Assembly (NCBI RefSeq): GCF_000807775.2
Contig: NZ_CP047385.1
Coordinates: 682,001-746,000, forward strand
Length of the DNA stretch: 64,000 nucleotides
Reading direction: 5' to 3'
Origin: Pandoraea fibrosis
GTDB lineage: Bacteria; Pseudomonadota; Gammaproteobacteria; Burkholderiales; Burkholderiaceae
A program made the position numbers and the translations under genes. A model generated the notes under the pieces. That model did not search any database, was not told the DNA's origin, and was given only the letters and a program-made list of their open reading frames with translations. This document shows positions 18,110-27,767 of this stretch, piece after piece (the first letter of the stretch is position 1; the number at the start of each line of letters is the position of its first letter).

Positions 18110-18296
18110 GGGTTGTCTCCTCGAAGGTGCCAGAAGCGGTGCAGCGGGCAGGCCTGCATCGCCAGGGTGCATTGCAGTGATTGTTGTTATGGGTGTTGCG
18201 AATCCATCGTGTGCGATAGGCAACGCGATGGTGTGCCGCGCGACGGTGTGAGCGTCGCGCAGCGCGTTATGGATGACGAGTGACGAAAGCGCCGGC

Positions 18297-19514
18297 TTAC
18301 GCGTCGGCAAGCCAGGGAGTTTGCGACAGGCAGTGCTCCGCGCGCCAGCCGTGCAACCATGTCAGGGCGTCGTAGAACTGTGGTTGCGTGCGGCCCTTCC
18401 ACAGCGAGTTGCGCACCCAGCGATCCACGCCCTTCGCGTGGTACACGCGGCCCATGTCGCGCGCGCCGTACAACACACGCGCCGTGCGGGGAATACGCGC
18501 GTGTTCGTAGCGGCGGAACGCGTCGACGAAATCGCCGTTTGCTGCCGCGTAGGCGGCACCGAGCGTGACGGCGTCTTCGAGCGCCTGACAGGCCCCTTGC
18601 GCGATGTACTGCGTCATCGGGTGAGCCGCATCGCCGAGGATCGTTGCGCGACCAAAGCTCCACTGTGCGACCGGATCGCGGTCAGCGGTGGCCCAGCGTC
18701 GCCACGACGTCGGACGGTCGAGCATCTGGTGCGGCAATGCATCGATACCCTCGAAGTACGACAGCACTTCTTCCTTGCTGCCGTCACGCACGCCCCAGAC
18801 TTCCTGCTCGCGACTGTGGAACGTGACCACGAGGTTGTATTGCTTGCCGCCGCGCAGCGGGTAATGCACGAGGTGACAGTTCGGCCCCGCCCACACGACC
18901 GGCGCGTTGACCTGCAAGTCGCGGGGCATGTTCTCGACGTCGACCACCGCGCGATACACCACATGACCGGTCACGCGCGGCTCGTCGCCGATCAGCGCGG
19001 CGCGCACGGCGGATTTCACCCCGTCGCAGCCGATCACGGCGTCGGCTGTGTGGCGCGTGCCATGCTGATCGATGACGGTCACGCCGTTGTTGTCTTGCTC
19101 CAGCGATTCGACACGTGTCGCGGTCCGGAACTGGATCAGCGGGTTGCGCTGTACGGCTTCGAGAATCGACAGATGAATGTCGGCGCGGTGGATCACGGCA
19201 TACGGATTGCCGAAGCGTTCGCGATACGGTGCGCCCACGTCGACTTCCGCGATCACGCTGCGATCGATGGCGTCGCGCAGCGTGATGTGATCGGTGAAGA
19301 CCGAACGGCCACGCGCGGCTTCGCCGACCCCGAGTGCATCGAGGGCCGCAAAAGCGTTGGCCGCGAGCTGAATGCCAGCGCCGATCTCGCCGATGGTTTC
19401 GGCCTGCTCCAGCAGTTCGATGCGCACGCCTTGATTGGCGAGCGCCAACGCAGCAGCGAGGCCACCGATGCCACCGCCAACGACGAGGGCTTTGGGTTGA
19501 GAGGTTTGACTCAT
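18297..19514 (-). CDS. FAD-dependent 3-hydroxybenzoate 6-hydroxylase-like monooxygenase
   Basis: A 405-residue flavoprotein of the aromatic hydroxylase family. All three signatures are visible: the GxGxxG FAD site GGGIGGLAAALAL (residues 13-25), the DG motif GCDGVKSAVR (about 170-179), and the GD motif ILGDAAHPMTQYIAQGACQA (about 292-311). In this family, members in gentisate clusters add para-hydroxyl to 3-hydroxybenzoate using NADH and O2, giving gentisate. The three neighbouring enzymes for gentisate breakdown support that assignment; salicylate 5-hydroxylation by a flavoprotein is the less likely alternative. Confidence 0.85.
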   Translation of the reverse strand: MSQTSQPKALVVGGGIGGLAAALALANQGVRIELLEQAETIGEIGAGIQLAANAFAALDALGVGEAARGRSVFTDHITLRDAIDRSVIAEVDVGAPYRERFGNPYAVIHRADIHLSILEAVQRNPLIQFRTATRVESLEQDNNGVTVIDQHGTRHTADAVIGCDGVKSAVRAALIGDEPRVTGHVVYRAVVDVENMPRDLQVNAPVVWAGPNCHLVHYPLRGGKQYNLVVTFHSREQEVWGVRDGSKEEVLSYFEGIDALPHQMLDRPTSWRRWATADRDPVAQWSFGRATILGDAAHPMTQYIAQGACQALEDAVTLGAAYAAANGDFVDAFRRYEHARIPRTARVLYGARDMGRVYHAKGVDRWVRNSLWKGRTQPQFYDALTWLHGWRAEHCLSQTPWLADA

Positions 19515-19554
19515 GGTTGTCTCCTGCGGCCCTTCCAGCCGTTCCGGATATCAG

Positions 19555-20196
19555 TTACGCCGTGTAGTCCGGCTGAAGGTTGGGCGCCGCCGCGAGGAAC
19601 GCCGGGTGCGTCTGCGCGTGGACATACACCGCCATGGCGCGCGGATACGCCGACAAATCGCAGCCCATGCGCTGGGCATTGGCGATTTGCGGAATCAGGC
19701 AGACGTCGGCGAGCGTGGGGGCATCGCCAAAACACCAACTGCCGTGACCGTGTTTCGTCAGCAACCGCTCTACACCCGCCATGCCCTCGGCGATCCAGTG
19801 CTGGTACCACGCATCCTTCTGCGCGGCGCTCAGCCCCAGCGGCCCTTGCAGATACTTCAGAATGCGCAGGTTGTTCACCGGATGGATATCGCAACTGATG
19901 AGCATCGACAGTTCGAGCACACGCGCGCGGGCTTCAATGTCCTGCGGCAGCAGACGCGGCTCGGGATATTTCGCCTCGAGATAATCGATGATGGCGATGG
20001 ACTGACCCAGCGAGACGTCGCCATCCACGATGGCGGGCACCACCGCCGACGGATTGACTTCGTCGACATACGGCTCGGCGCGATGCTCGCCGACACGAAT
20101 GTTCACGGGAACGGTGTCGAACGCCAACCCCTTGAGCGCGAGCGCAATGCGCACGCGATACGACGTCGAGCTATTGAAGAAGCTGTAGAGCTGCAT
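19555..20196 (-). CDS. nagL: Maleylpyruvate/maleylacetoacetate isomerase (zeta-class GST)
   Basis: A 213-residue zeta-class glutathione transferase. The N-terminal motif SSTSYRVRIALALKG (residues 9-23) corresponds to the SSCS-RVRIAL signature, with Thr in place of Cys. NPSAVVPAI provides the cis-Pro loop, and the C-terminal helical domain contains PTLADVCLIPQIANAQR. In this pathway it uses glutathione to turn maleylpyruvate, the ring-opening product of gentisate, into fumarylpyruvate. Its neighbours are the fumarylpyruvate hydrolase (10 bases upstream) and the FAD hydroxylase. The gene symbol follows the naphthalene pathway name and is assigned by context. Confidence 0.85.
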   Translation of the reverse strand: MQLYSFFNSSTSYRVRIALALKGLAFDTVPVNIRVGEHRAEPYVDEVNPSAVVPAIVDGDVSLGQSIAIIDYLEAKYPEPRLLPQDIEARARVLELSMLISCDIHPVNNLRILKYLQGPLGLSAAQKDAWYQHWIAEGMAGVERLLTKHGHGSWCFGDAPTLADVCLIPQIANAQRMGCDLSAYPRAMAVYVHAQTHPAFLAAAPNLQPDYTA

Positions 20197-20205
20197 GGCA
20201 ATGTC

Positions 20206-20904
20206 TCAGACCACGCGTACCGTGATTTCGCCGAGCCCTTCGACGGCGGTGACCATCGTCTCGCCCGCCTTGACCGGACCCACACCCTCGGGCGTGCCGG
20301 TATAGATCAGATCGCCCGGTTCGAGACGGAAGAACTGCGACAGATACGAGACCGTTTCCGCTACCGACCAGATCAGATGCGTGACGTCGCTCTTCTGCTT
20401 TTGCACGCCGTCGACGCTCAACGAGATGCCGGCCTTCTCGATGTGACCGACACTCGATACCGGATGGATCGGACCGATGGGCGCCGATGCATCGAAGGCC
20501 TTGCCGATTTCCCACGGACGCCCCATTTCGCGCATCTTCATTTGCAGATCGCGGCGGGTCATGTCGAGACCCACGGCGTAACCCCACACGTGATCGAGTG
20601 CTTGTTCGAGCGGAATGTCCGAACCGGCTTTACCGATCACGGCGACAAGCTCGGCTTCGTAGTGATAATTCGACGTCTGCGCCGGGTACTTCAGTTCAAG
20701 CGTCTCGCCGTAGGCCACGGGCAGCACGGCATCGGCCGGCTTGCAGAAGAAGAACGGCGGTTCGCGATCGGGATCGAAGCCCATTTCGCGGGCGTGCGCA
20801 GCGTAGTTGCGGCCCACGCAATACACACGGCGCACGGCGAATTGATCGTTGCTGCCGACAACGGGAATGGCGACGGTGGCGGGTGGAGCGAAGACGAAGG
20901 ACAT
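20206..20904 (-). CDS. nagK: Fumarylpyruvate hydrolase (FAA hydrolase family)
   Basis: A 232-residue protein of the fumarylacetoacetate hydrolase family. Typical sequences are present: VYCVGRNYAAHAREMG (about residues 27-42), metal ligands in YHYEAELVAVIGK (two Glu, about 80-92), and the Asp in VGLDMTRRDLQ, with GTPEGVGPV near the C-terminus. It hydrolyses fumarylpyruvate to fumarate and pyruvate, the last step of the gentisate pathway. Ten bases separate it from the isomerase, so they are co-translated. NagK is the naming of the naphthalene/salicylate pathway; the assignment relies on cluster context. Confidence 0.87.
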   Translation of the reverse strand: MSFVFAPPATVAIPVVGSNDQFAVRRVYCVGRNYAAHAREMGFDPDREPPFFFCKPADAVLPVAYGETLELKYPAQTSNYHYEAELVAVIGKAGSDIPLEQALDHVWGYAVGLDMTRRDLQMKMREMGRPWEIGKAFDASAPIGPIHPVSSVGHIEKAGISLSVDGVQKQKSDVTHLIWSVAETVSYLSQFFRLEPGDLIYTGTPEGVGPVKAGETMVTAVEGLGEITVRVV

Positions 20905-21003
20905 GGTGTTGAACTCGATGATGAAAGGAAAAGGGAGTGACGACGCGCGCCGATCAAGTGAAGGGCGGACGCGCGGTGCCGATACCGGCGCGGTGGTGCC
21001 CGA

Positions 21004-22041
21004 TCAGGTGCGCGATTCGCGCAGCAGATTCAGGGCCGCGAGCACCGGGCGATCCGAGTAGCTGAAGAGCACGGCGTCGTCGAGCGCGGCGAGTTGCACC
21101 GGCGCCCACGACGGCACGACGAAGTGATCGCGCGGTTCGAACTGGAATACCTCATCGCCAATGCGCACCGTGCCGCGACCTTCGACTACCGAGAAGACGG
21201 TGGCGTCGGTGCTGCGATAGGTCTTGCCCTGAAAGCCGGCGGGCAGGTATTGCATGAACGTCGCCATGGTCGGCATCGGCCAGCCGCCGGTTGCCGGATT
21301 GACGTAGCGCAGCTTGATCCCGTCCCACGGATCGAGTTCGCCGTTGCGATACAGCGTGTCGAGCGCTTCGCGCGAGCGGGCATACGGGTAGCTGAAGATC
21401 GGCGAAGTCGGATCGCTCACCTTGTGCTGCACCGGCAGCATGTTGTAGCCATAGCGGGCGAAACTGTCGCCCTCGGGCCGCTGCACGGGCTGCTGCGATT
21501 CGGGGTAGTTCTCGGCAAAGCCGGCATCGAAGTACTGCACGAGCGGAATGTCCAGACCGTCGAGCCACACGACCGGCTCGCCGTCTGCGGGGTTGCCGTG
21601 GTCGTGCCACGTCCATGACGGCGTGATGATGAAGTCGCCCGGATGCATGGTGGTGCGCTCGCCGTTCACGGCCGTCCACGCACCGCGACCTTCCACGATA
21701 AAGCGCAGCGCCGACTGAGTATGGCGATGGCTCGGCGCGATCTCGCCCGGCAGAATCAGTTGCAGCCCGGCGTAGAGCGAGCCGGTAATGCTCGACGAAC
21801 CGGGCGTGCCCGGGTTTTGCAGAATCAGCACACGGCGCACGGCCTCTTCTGCGCTGATGACGCTGCCGGCTTCCATCACCAGCGGACGCACTTCGCTGTA
21901 TTTCCAGATGGCCGGCACTACGCGCGGGCGAGGCTGCGACGGCACCAGGCTGTGCAGCGATTCCCACAGCGGGGCCATCTGGTTGCGGCCGATGTGTTCG
22001 TAATAGGCAGCGCGTTCGGCGCTAGGGGCGCGTTCTGACAT
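21004..22041 (-). CDS. nagI: Gentisate 1,2-dioxygenase
   Basis: A 345-residue bicupin Fe(II) dioxygenase. The first cupin has the iron ligands in [16 protein letters not shown] (His105, His107) and His146 in [10 protein letters not shown], with PGDFI between them, as in known gentisate dioxygenases. The second cupin (about residues 245-335; [15 protein letters not shown]) lacks the metal ligands, which is normal for this family. It opens the gentisate ring between carboxyl and hydroxyl carbons to maleylpyruvate. It is the first gene of the minus-strand operon and is divergent from a LysR regulator with a strong palindrome between them. Also called gtdA in some species. Confidence 0.93.
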   Translation of the reverse strand: MSERAPSAERAAYYEHIGRNQMAPLWESLHSLVPSQPRPRVVPAIWKYSEVRPLVMEAGSVISAEEAVRRVLILQNPGTPGSSSITGSLYAGLQLILPGEIAPSHRHTQSALRFIVEGRGAWTAVNGERTTMHPGDFIITPSWTWHDHGNPADGEPVVWLDGLDIPLVQYFDAGFAENYPESQQPVQRPEGDSFARYGYNMLPVQHKVSDPTSPIFSYPYARSREALDTLYRNGELDPWDGIKLRYVNPATGGWPMPTMATFMQYLPAGFQGKTYRSTDATVFSVVEGRGTVRIGDEVFQFEPRDHFVVPSWAPVQLAALDDAVLFSYSDRPVLAALNLLRESRT

Positions 22042-22165
22042 GCATGTCTCCGTATCGGTAGGGGCCCGGTCGGCTTGTCTGGCAAGCCCAGCCAGCGAGG
22101 GCTTGCGGGTCTATGGATAGCGTTATACTCGGCGAGACATATTCTTTGAAATGAATAAATCATCG

Positions 22166-22191
22166 GATCCATACGAAAAATCGTATGGATC
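22166..22191. promoter_or_regulatory. Perfect palindrome between gentisate dioxygenase and its LysR
   Basis: Two 11-bp arms GATCCATACGA and TCGTATGGATC around a four-base AAAA centre. It lies in the 192-base gap between the divergent genes, about 125 bases before the dioxygenase start and 43 before the LysR start. Its position suits an autoregulatory LysR site; it has no T-N11-A core because the spacing is even. It could also form a hairpin in either transcript. Confidence 0.55.
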
Positions 22192-22233
22192 GGGCGATTT
22201 TTGCGGTGCCCGAGGGGTGCCCGGAGACTGCGC

Positions 22234-23184
22234 ATGGATTGGACCCATCGCCTGCGTCTGCGCAACCTGCAGATGCTGCTGACCCTCGCGGAGACCGGCA
22301 ACATGAGCCAATCCGCGGCATTGCTCAATACGACGCAGCCCGGTTTGTCGAAGTGGCTCAAGGATCTGGAGGACGATATCGGCCTGCCGCTGTTCGAGCG
22401 TCAGGCGCGGGGGCTGCGTCCGACGGCCTACGGGGAAGCCCTGATCGAACACGCCCGGCGGATCGAGGCGCAGCTCGATACCGCGCGAGACGATCTCGAC
22501 GCCATGCGCGAGGGCGGTAGCGGTCTGGTGGCGATCGGCACGTCGGGGGCGTCGTCGGCCGATACGGTGCCGTTGGCGGTGTTGCTGCTTCTGCAACGCA
22601 TGCCGCGCGTGCAGGCGCGGGTGATCGAGAACACGATGGACCGGCTGATGAATCAACTGGCGCACAGTGAAATCGACATCGTTGTCGGACGCTCCGCTCC
22701 GGAGCTGCAGGACCGCAATGTTCGGGCCGAGGCGTTATATCTGGAGCCGCTCCATTTCGTCGCGCGTGCGCGTCATCCGGTGTTCTCGCTCGATCAGGTG
22801 GATTGGCCCGACATGCAGCGCTATCGCTGGGTGGTCTGGCCGCGCGGCACGCCGATTCGCAATGCGCTGGAAACGGCACTCGCGGAAGCCGGATATCCGT
22901 TACCGAACGACACCGTCGAATCGAATTCCACGATTCTCAACCTCACACTGCTCAACAACAGCGACATGATCGGGCTGGCGTCGCATCGCACGGCGAGCCG
23001 TTTGCAGGCGCTCGGTGCGTTGCGCATCGTGCCGCTGCGCCTTGCGGGGTTTGGCGCGATCTCGATGTACTGGCGCGACGACGGTGCGAACCGGGCGGCG
23101 GTGGTGGAGGCGCTCGAATGTCTGCGCCGTGCAGCAACGCGCTCGACCGGCGATGCGATCGCCGGTATCGAAGGCGAAGGGTGA
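22234..23184 (+). CDS. LysR family regulator of the gentisate operon
   Basis: A 316-residue LysR regulator. The HTH is at about residues 20-60 ([20 protein letters not shown]), followed by a linker helix and an effector-binding domain; the sequence is nearest in style to the GbpR/CbbR-like branch with [15 protein letters not shown] at the N-terminus. Start is the ATG at 22234 with GGAG eight bases upstream. It is divergent from gentisate dioxygenase across a gap with a perfect palindrome, so it most likely activates the gentisate operon; the inducer may be gentisate or the hydroxybenzoate. Confidence 0.88.
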   Translation: MDWTHRLRLRNLQMLLTLAETGNMSQSAALLNTTQPGLSKWLKDLEDDIGLPLFERQARGLRPTAYGEALIEHARRIEAQLDTARDDLDAMREGGSGLVAIGTSGASSADTVPLAVLLLLQRMPRVQARVIENTMDRLMNQLAHSEIDIVVGRSAPELQDRNVRAEALYLEPLHFVARARHPVFSLDQVDWPDMQRYRWVVWPRGTPIRNALETALAEAGYPLPNDTVESNSTILNLTLLNNSDMIGLASHRTASRLQALGALRIVPLRLAGFGAISMYWRDDGANRAAVVEALECLRRAATRSTGDAIAGIEGEG

Positions 23185-23266
23185 ACGGCCCGGCGCGGCG
23201 GTTCTGCCGCAAGGGTTGCCGTTTGCTACACTTGCCGCCTGTCGAAGTCACTCTCTCGGGGCATCA

Positions 23267-23848
23267 ATGATTGGCCGCATCTCCGGTACCTTGCTGGAAA
23301 AAAATCCGCCGCACATTCTGGTCGATTGCCAGGGTGTGGGCTATGAAATCTCGGTGCCGATGAGCACGTTCTTCAATCTGCCGAACATGGGCGAGCGCGT
23401 GACGCTGCTCACGCAGTTCATCGTGCGCGAAGACGCGCAATTGCTCTTCGGTTTCGGCTCGATGGACGAGCGCAATACCTTTCGCGAACTGCTCAAGATT
23501 TCCGGCGTTGGGGCGCGCACGGCACTCGCGATCCTCTCGGGCATGAGCGTGGCGGACATTGCGCAGGCAGTCACGTTGCAGGAGTCGGGGCGTCTGACCA
23601 AGATCCCCGGCATCGGCAAGAAGACGGCGGAACGTCTGCTGCTCGAACTCAAGGGGAAGCTGGGCGCCCAACTGGGTACCGTGCCCGGCACGGCGACGCC
23701 ACACGATCACAAGAGCGACGTCGTCAACGCATTGCTCGCGTTGGGATACTCCGACAAGGAGGCGCTGGCCGCCGTCAAGTCCGTGCCCGAGGGCACGACG
23801 GTGTCAGATGGCATCAAGCACGCGCTCAAGTCGCTCTCCAAGGCCTGA
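23267..23848 (+). CDS. ruvA: Holliday junction DNA helicase subunit RuvA
   Basis: A 193-residue RuvA, full length. The N-terminal OB fold ([20 protein letters not shown], residues 1-60) is followed by two helix-hairpin-helix motifs ([15 protein letters not shown] at about 79-93 and [20 protein letters not shown] at about 114-133) and the C-terminal domain III that contacts RuvB (about 145-193; [13 protein letters not shown]). RuvA tetramers hold the four-way junction for RuvB to drive branch migration. Unusually, ruvC is not upstream and ruvB is not downstream: both neighbours are LysR genes. It follows the gentisate-regulator stop by 82 bases. Confidence 0.96.
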   Translation: MIGRISGTLLEKNPPHILVDCQGVGYEISVPMSTFFNLPNMGERVTLLTQFIVREDAQLLFGFGSMDERNTFRELLKISGVGARTALAILSGMSVADIAQAVTLQESGRLTKIPGIGKKTAERLLLELKGKLGAQLGTVPGTATPHDHKSDVVNALLALGYSDKEALAAVKSVPEGTTVSDGIKHALKSLSKA

Positions 23849-23912
23849 GCGTCATCGGAACCGGCGTGCCCGGGCAGGGCATGACGGCGTGAAGAGGCAG
23901 TGAGGAAACGGC

Positions 23913-24821
23913 ATGCAACTGCGATGGCTGGAAGACTTCGTCGAACTCGCACGCACGCGCAGTTTTACGCGGGCGGCGGAGAACCGCTTTGTCACGCATC
24001 CGGCATTCGGCCGACGCATTCGCGCGCTGGAAGAGTGGGTCGGCACGCAACTCGTCGAGCGCAGCAAGCCGCTGGAGCTCACGGCCGCGGGCACGGTGTT
24101 TCTCGACGCCGCCACCAACGCGCTCGACATTCTGCACAGCGCGCGCACGCAATTGCAGGACGCCGCGCCCACGCTCGAAAACAATCTGAAGATCGCCACC
24201 GGCCGCACTCTGGCGGCCACGTTCTTTCCCGACTGGTACGACGAAACGGTCTCGCGCATCGGCTTCTTCAGCGCCACGCTTTCCACGAGCGGTGCGGAGG
24301 AAGCCATCTTGCGGCTGGCGGCCGGCGAGGTCGATCTGCTCATCGTGTATTCCAGCGCACACACGCGGCTGCTCATCGATCAGGAGCGTTACGACTGGCT
24401 GAGCGTGGCGCGCGAAGTGCTGGTGCCGGTGAGCGCACTGGATGCCAGGGGCCGTGCGAAGTATCGACTGGCGGCGGGACCGTCGCCGATTCCCTGGCTG
24501 GCGTTCACGCGCACATTGACGCTGCGCGCGGTGCTCGCGCGTCATCTGGCCGAGATGCCGAATCGGCCCACGCTCAAACCTGTCTATCAGGCCGACTCCT
24601 ACGAGGCGATTTTGGCGATGGCGCGACGCGGCACCGGTATTGCATGGCTGCCGCAACGACTGGTGGCCGACGACGTTGCACGCGGCACGCTCGCTATCGT
24701 GGGTGGCAAGGACTGGCAGATCGGTTTCGATATCGCTCTCTACCGGCGCAGGCATCAGCCGCACCCGGTGCTCGACGCCATCTGGCAGCGGGTGCGTCAG
24801 GGCTCAGGTGACGACGCCTGA
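23913..24821 (+). CDS. LysR family transcriptional regulator
   Basis: A 302-residue LysR regulator. HTH at about residues 15-55 (RSFTRAAENRFVTHPAFGRR) and a substrate-binding-like effector domain. Before the HTH the start MQLRWLEDFVELARTRSFTR resembles HypT/YjiE-type regulators that sense hypochlorite, though the Met residues used there are not clearly conserved. It starts 64 bases after ruvA on the same strand, and its target is unclear: the next gene, an MHS carrier, is convergent. Function not assigned. Confidence 0.85.
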   Translation: MQLRWLEDFVELARTRSFTRAAENRFVTHPAFGRRIRALEEWVGTQLVERSKPLELTAAGTVFLDAATNALDILHSARTQLQDAAPTLENNLKIATGRTLAATFFPDWYDETVSRIGFFSATLSTSGAEEAILRLAAGEVDLLIVYSSAHTRLLIDQERYDWLSVAREVLVPVSALDARGRAKYRLAAGPSPIPWLAFTRTLTLRAVLARHLAEMPNRPTLKPVYQADSYEAILAMARRGTGIAWLPQRLVADDVARGTLAIVGGKDWQIGFDIALYRRRHQPHPVLDAIWQRVRQGSGDDA

Positions 24822-24916
24822 AGAACCCTTTCAACGACCTGCGCTGCGCTTTCAGGCGACGAAGCCGCACGCGCCGACGACGCATGACGATGGGAAGACG
24901 GGAATGAGAGAGGCCG

Positions 24917-24946
24917 TCGCGCGGGCGACGATGCATGCCCGCGCGA
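24917..24946. terminator. GC-rich hairpin between convergent genes
   Basis: A perfect 10-bp stem (24917-24926 with 24937-24946) and a ten-base loop in the gap between the convergent LysR and MHS carrier. There is no T run on either side, so it is a weak terminator candidate only. Confidence 0.35.
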
Positions 24947-25004
24947 GGTAAAGCGAAAGACGACAGAGGCGGTGCGCTGCTGCGCTCGCCTCGCGCCGTC
25001 GGGA

Positions 25005-26381
25005 TTAATGCTCGTGGTGCAGATACTTTGCCTGACGCGGCAGCCGCAAGCTCACGAGGAACGCTACGATCATCATGCCCGTCACGTACCAGTAGAACGT
25101 CGGCTCCATGCCGGCCTTCTTCAGGCCGAGCGCCACGTACTCCGCCGAACCACCGAAGATGGCGTTAGCCACGGCGTAGGCCAGGCCGACGCCCAGCGCA
25201 CGGACTTCGATCGGAAACATTTCCGCCTTCACGATGCCGCTGATCGACGTGTAGAAGCTCACGATGGCCAGCGCCAGACAGATCAGCAGGAACGCGGCGA
25301 CCGGGCTTTGCACCGTCTTGAGCGCCGTGAGAATGGGCACCGTGGCAATCGCGCCGAGCGCACCGAACAGCAGCATGTTGTTGCGGCGACCGATCTTGTC
25401 GGAGAGCATGCCGAAGATCGGCTGCATGCACATGTAGACGAACAGGCAGCCCGTCATGATGTAGCTGGCCGTCTTGATCGGCATACCCGCCGTGTTCACC
25501 AGATACTTCTGCATGTACGTGGTGAAGGTGTAGAAAATCAGCGAACCGCCTGCGGTGTAGCCCAACACCGTGAAGAACGCGGCCTTGTGATGACGGAACA
25601 GCCCGGCGATCGAACCGGCGTCGCGGTTGTTGCGGCTCGCGCTCGTCGACGTCTCGTGCAGCGTGCGACGCAGCATGAGCGCCACCACGGCCGTGATCGC
25701 ACCGACCACGAACGGAATCCGCCAGCCCCAGGCCTTGAGTTCCGCCTCGTCGAGCAGTTGCTGAAGAATCACGACCACCAGCACGGCGAGCAGTTGGCCG
25801 CCGATGAGCGTCACATACTGGAACGACGAGAAGAAGCCGCGACGGCCCTTGAGCGCCACTTCGCTCATGTACGTGGCCGTGGTGCCGTATTCGCCGCCGA
25901 CTGACAGGCCTTGCAGCAGACGCGCGAACAACAGCAGCGCCGGTGCCCAGTTACCGATGCTGGCATACGTCGGGAGCGCTGCGATCAGCAGCGAGCCGAA
26001 GCACATCATCATCACCGAGATGACCATCGAATTCTTCCGGCCATTGCGGTCGGCGATCCGGCCGAAGATCCAGCCGCCGATCGGTCGCATCAGGAAGCCG
26101 GCCGCGAAGACCCCCGCCGTATTGAGCAACTGTGCGGTGGGATCGGAACTCGGGAAGAATGCAGGCGCGAAGTAGATCGCGCAGAACGCATAAATGTAGA
26201 AGTCAAACCACTCGACCAGATTGCCCGACGATGCCGCGACAATCGCGAACACGCGTCTGCGGACTTCTTCCGGGGAAGGCGGCTGGGTGGCCATGGCGGC
26301 TTCGGTTGTAGCTGTGTCTCTCATTTCTACTGGCGATGGGGGCATCGCATTGATAACTACGTTTGCGACATGACGCGACAT
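25005..26381 (-). CDS. MHS family MFS transporter (KgtP/ProP-like)
   Basis: A 458-residue twelve-helix carrier of the metabolite:H+ symporter family. The hallmark [14 protein letters not shown] is in helix 1 (about residues 54-67) and the loop 2-3 motif follows ([13 protein letters not shown]). The family carries organic acids such as 2-oxoglutarate, or osmolytes. I use the first ATG (26381), which has GAGG eight bases upstream, giving an N-terminus about 20 residues longer than most relatives; internal ATGs at residues 13, 20 and 30 are alternatives. No clear functional neighbour; a dyad is present in its upstream region. Substrate unknown. Confidence 0.85.
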   Translation of the reverse strand: MSRHVANVVINAMPPSPVEMRDTATTEAAMATQPPSPEEVRRRVFAIVAASSGNLVEWFDFYIYAFCAIYFAPAFFPSSDPTAQLLNTAGVFAAGFLMRPIGGWIFGRIADRNGRKNSMVISVMMMCFGSLLIAALPTYASIGNWAPALLLFARLLQGLSVGGEYGTTATYMSEVALKGRRGFFSSFQYVTLIGGQLLAVLVVVILQQLLDEAELKAWGWRIPFVVGAITAVVALMLRRTLHETSTSASRNNRDAGSIAGLFRHHKAAFFTVLGYTAGGSLIFYTFTTYMQKYLVNTAGMPIKTASYIMTGCLFVYMCMQPIFGMLSDKIGRRNNMLLFGALGAIATVPILTALKTVQSPVAAFLLICLALAIVSFYTSISGIVKAEMFPIEVRALGVGLAYAVANAIFGGSAEYVALGLKKAGMEPTFYWYVTGMMIVAFLVSLRLPRQAKYLHHEH

Positions 26382-26513
26382 GGCGTTGACCTCATATGCA
26401 TTTCACACACGAAGGACTTAGCAAGGATCGCGTCGCGGGGGCGGGGCCACTATAGCGGGTGTCGACGGGGGCAGACAATGCCTGTGCGTCGGATTGATTA
26501 TTGCGAATATAGA

Positions 26514-26532
26514 AACAATTGCATGGATTGTT
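26514..26532. promoter_or_regulatory. Inverted repeat upstream of MHS carrier
   Basis: AACAAT-N7-ATTGTT, 6-bp arms, about 133 bases upstream of the MHS carrier start. A possible regulator site; the regulator is unknown. Confidence 0.3.
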
Positions 26533-26705
26533 GCGTCGCAGCATGGTGATGATGCCCGCCGGGCGGCGGTTTGCGCGAACGTGTCGGGCGTTTCAATAGG
26601 CGGGACGACGCTGCGAAAATCGCGAAAATATTTTGTGTCCGCGATGGCCGATGCGGGATGGGGGGCTTATGCGTGAGCGTCGTGTGTATTTCTGCGCGGC
26701 ATTCA

Positions 26706-26730
26706 TAAGCATTTCGATAAGAAATGCTTA
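26706..26730. promoter_or_regulatory. Inverted repeat upstream of the ghrA-like/GntR operon
   Basis: Perfect 10-bp arms TAAGCATTTC and GAAATGCTTA separated by GATAA, 85 bases before the dehydrogenase start. The AT-rich arms stand out from the surrounding sequence. Most simply, it is the operator for the GntR/FCD protein encoded by the second gene of the operon. It could also be a transcript hairpin. Confidence 0.45.
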
Positions 26731-26815
26731 GGCGCGAACAGGGTGGCCGGTACGATGAGAGGCCGCACTATCTCAATGCTCTCGCGCCTGCACGCGAGGC
26801 GCCACCCCCGAAGTC

Positions 26816-27763
26816 ATGCAAGGCGATACGTTATTGATCAAGTCGGGCGGCGCTGCCGCGCTGACCGAGTGGCAGCACCATTTCGCGCGGCTGATGCCCG
26901 GCCTGCGCGTGTATGGATGGGACGATCCGTTCGTCGATGCACGCAGCGTGAAGTACGCGCTGGTCTATCAGCCCGACCCTGGCCGTCTTGCCCACTATCC
27001 GCGCCTGCGCCTGATTCTCAGTGCTGCCGCCGGCGTCGACCATATCCTTGCAGACCCGGCGTTGCCGGCCAATGTCCCCATCGTCCGGATGGTGACGGAA
27101 GAGACTCGCGAGCGCATGAGCGACTTCGTGACGTTCGCCGCGCTGGCTGCCGTGCGGGACATGCCGGCCATCGTGGCCGCCCAGCGAGAGGGCCGGTGGG
27201 CCAGCGAACTGACGGGACGTCTCGCCCGCGACACGCGTGTGAGTGTGCTCGGATTGGGTGAGCTGGGACGTGCCGTCGCTACCCGTTTGCACGCCCATGG
27301 TTTCCGGGTGAACGGTTGGGCGCGCACATCGAAGGCGCTTGCCGATGTGCGGGTGTTCGCGGGGGACGCGCAACTCGATGCCTTGCTGGCCGAGACCGAT
27401 ATCCTCGTCAACCTGCTCCCCGACACGCTCGCGACGCGAGGTATTCTCGGACGCAAGCTGTTTGCGCGTCTGCCGGCAGGGGCAAGCCTGATTCAGGTCG
27501 GGCGCGGCGCGCATCTCGACCGGCAGGCGCTGCTCGATGCCCTCGACAGCGGCCGTCTGCGCTCGGCAATCGTCGACGTGTTCGACATCGAGCCGTTGCC
27601 GCCCGACGATGTGCTGCGCCGTCACCCCAGGATTCTCGTCACGCCTCACATTGCATCGACCGTATCGTATGCGGCGCGGGCGCGTCAGGTGGCCGACGTG
27701 CTGGGTGCGCATTTGCGCGGCGCGCCGTTGCCATTCGTCTACGACGCCCTGCGAGGATATTGA
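26816..27763 (+). CDS. D-isomer-specific 2-hydroxyacid dehydrogenase (GhrA-like)
   Basis: A 315-residue NAD(P)-dependent dehydrogenase of the glyoxylate/hydroxypyruvate reductase A group. The Rossmann motif is SVLGLGELGRAVATRL (about residues 143-158) and the end part shows QVGRGAHLDRQALLDAL and the catalytic His in VTPHIASTVS (about 280-289). The gene is followed four bases later by the GntR regulator, so they are co-transcribed. It should reduce glyoxylate, hydroxypyruvate or a similar 2-keto acid; a link to use of a hydroxyacid under the GntR regulator is inferred. No strong ribosome-binding site is visible for this ATG. Confidence 0.87.
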   Translation: MQGDTLLIKSGGAAALTEWQHHFARLMPGLRVYGWDDPFVDARSVKYALVYQPDPGRLAHYPRLRLILSAAAGVDHILADPALPANVPIVRMVTEETRERMSDFVTFAALAAVRDMPAIVAAQREGRWASELTGRLARDTRVSVLGLGELGRAVATRLHAHGFRVNGWARTSKALADVRVFAGDAQLDALLAETDILVNLLPDTLATRGILGRKLFARLPAGASLIQVGRGAHLDRQALLDALDSGRLRSAIVDVFDIEPLPPDDVLRRHPRILVTPHIASTVSYAARARQVADVLGAHLRGAPLPFVYDALRGY

Positions 27764-27767
27764 CACC

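Larger units (their letters stand above)
26382..26815. other. Long intergenic region with two dyads, MHS carrier and ghrA-like gene
   Basis: 434 bases between divergently transcribed genes, less GC-rich than the surroundings, with two inverted repeats listed separately. I see no gene here; the small open frames have no features. Confidence 0.45.

Noticed and set aside
18273..19898. Plus-strand open frame of 541 codons opposite the FAD hydroxylase and the isomerase
   Set aside because: Antisense shadow of two well-defined genes on the minus strand.
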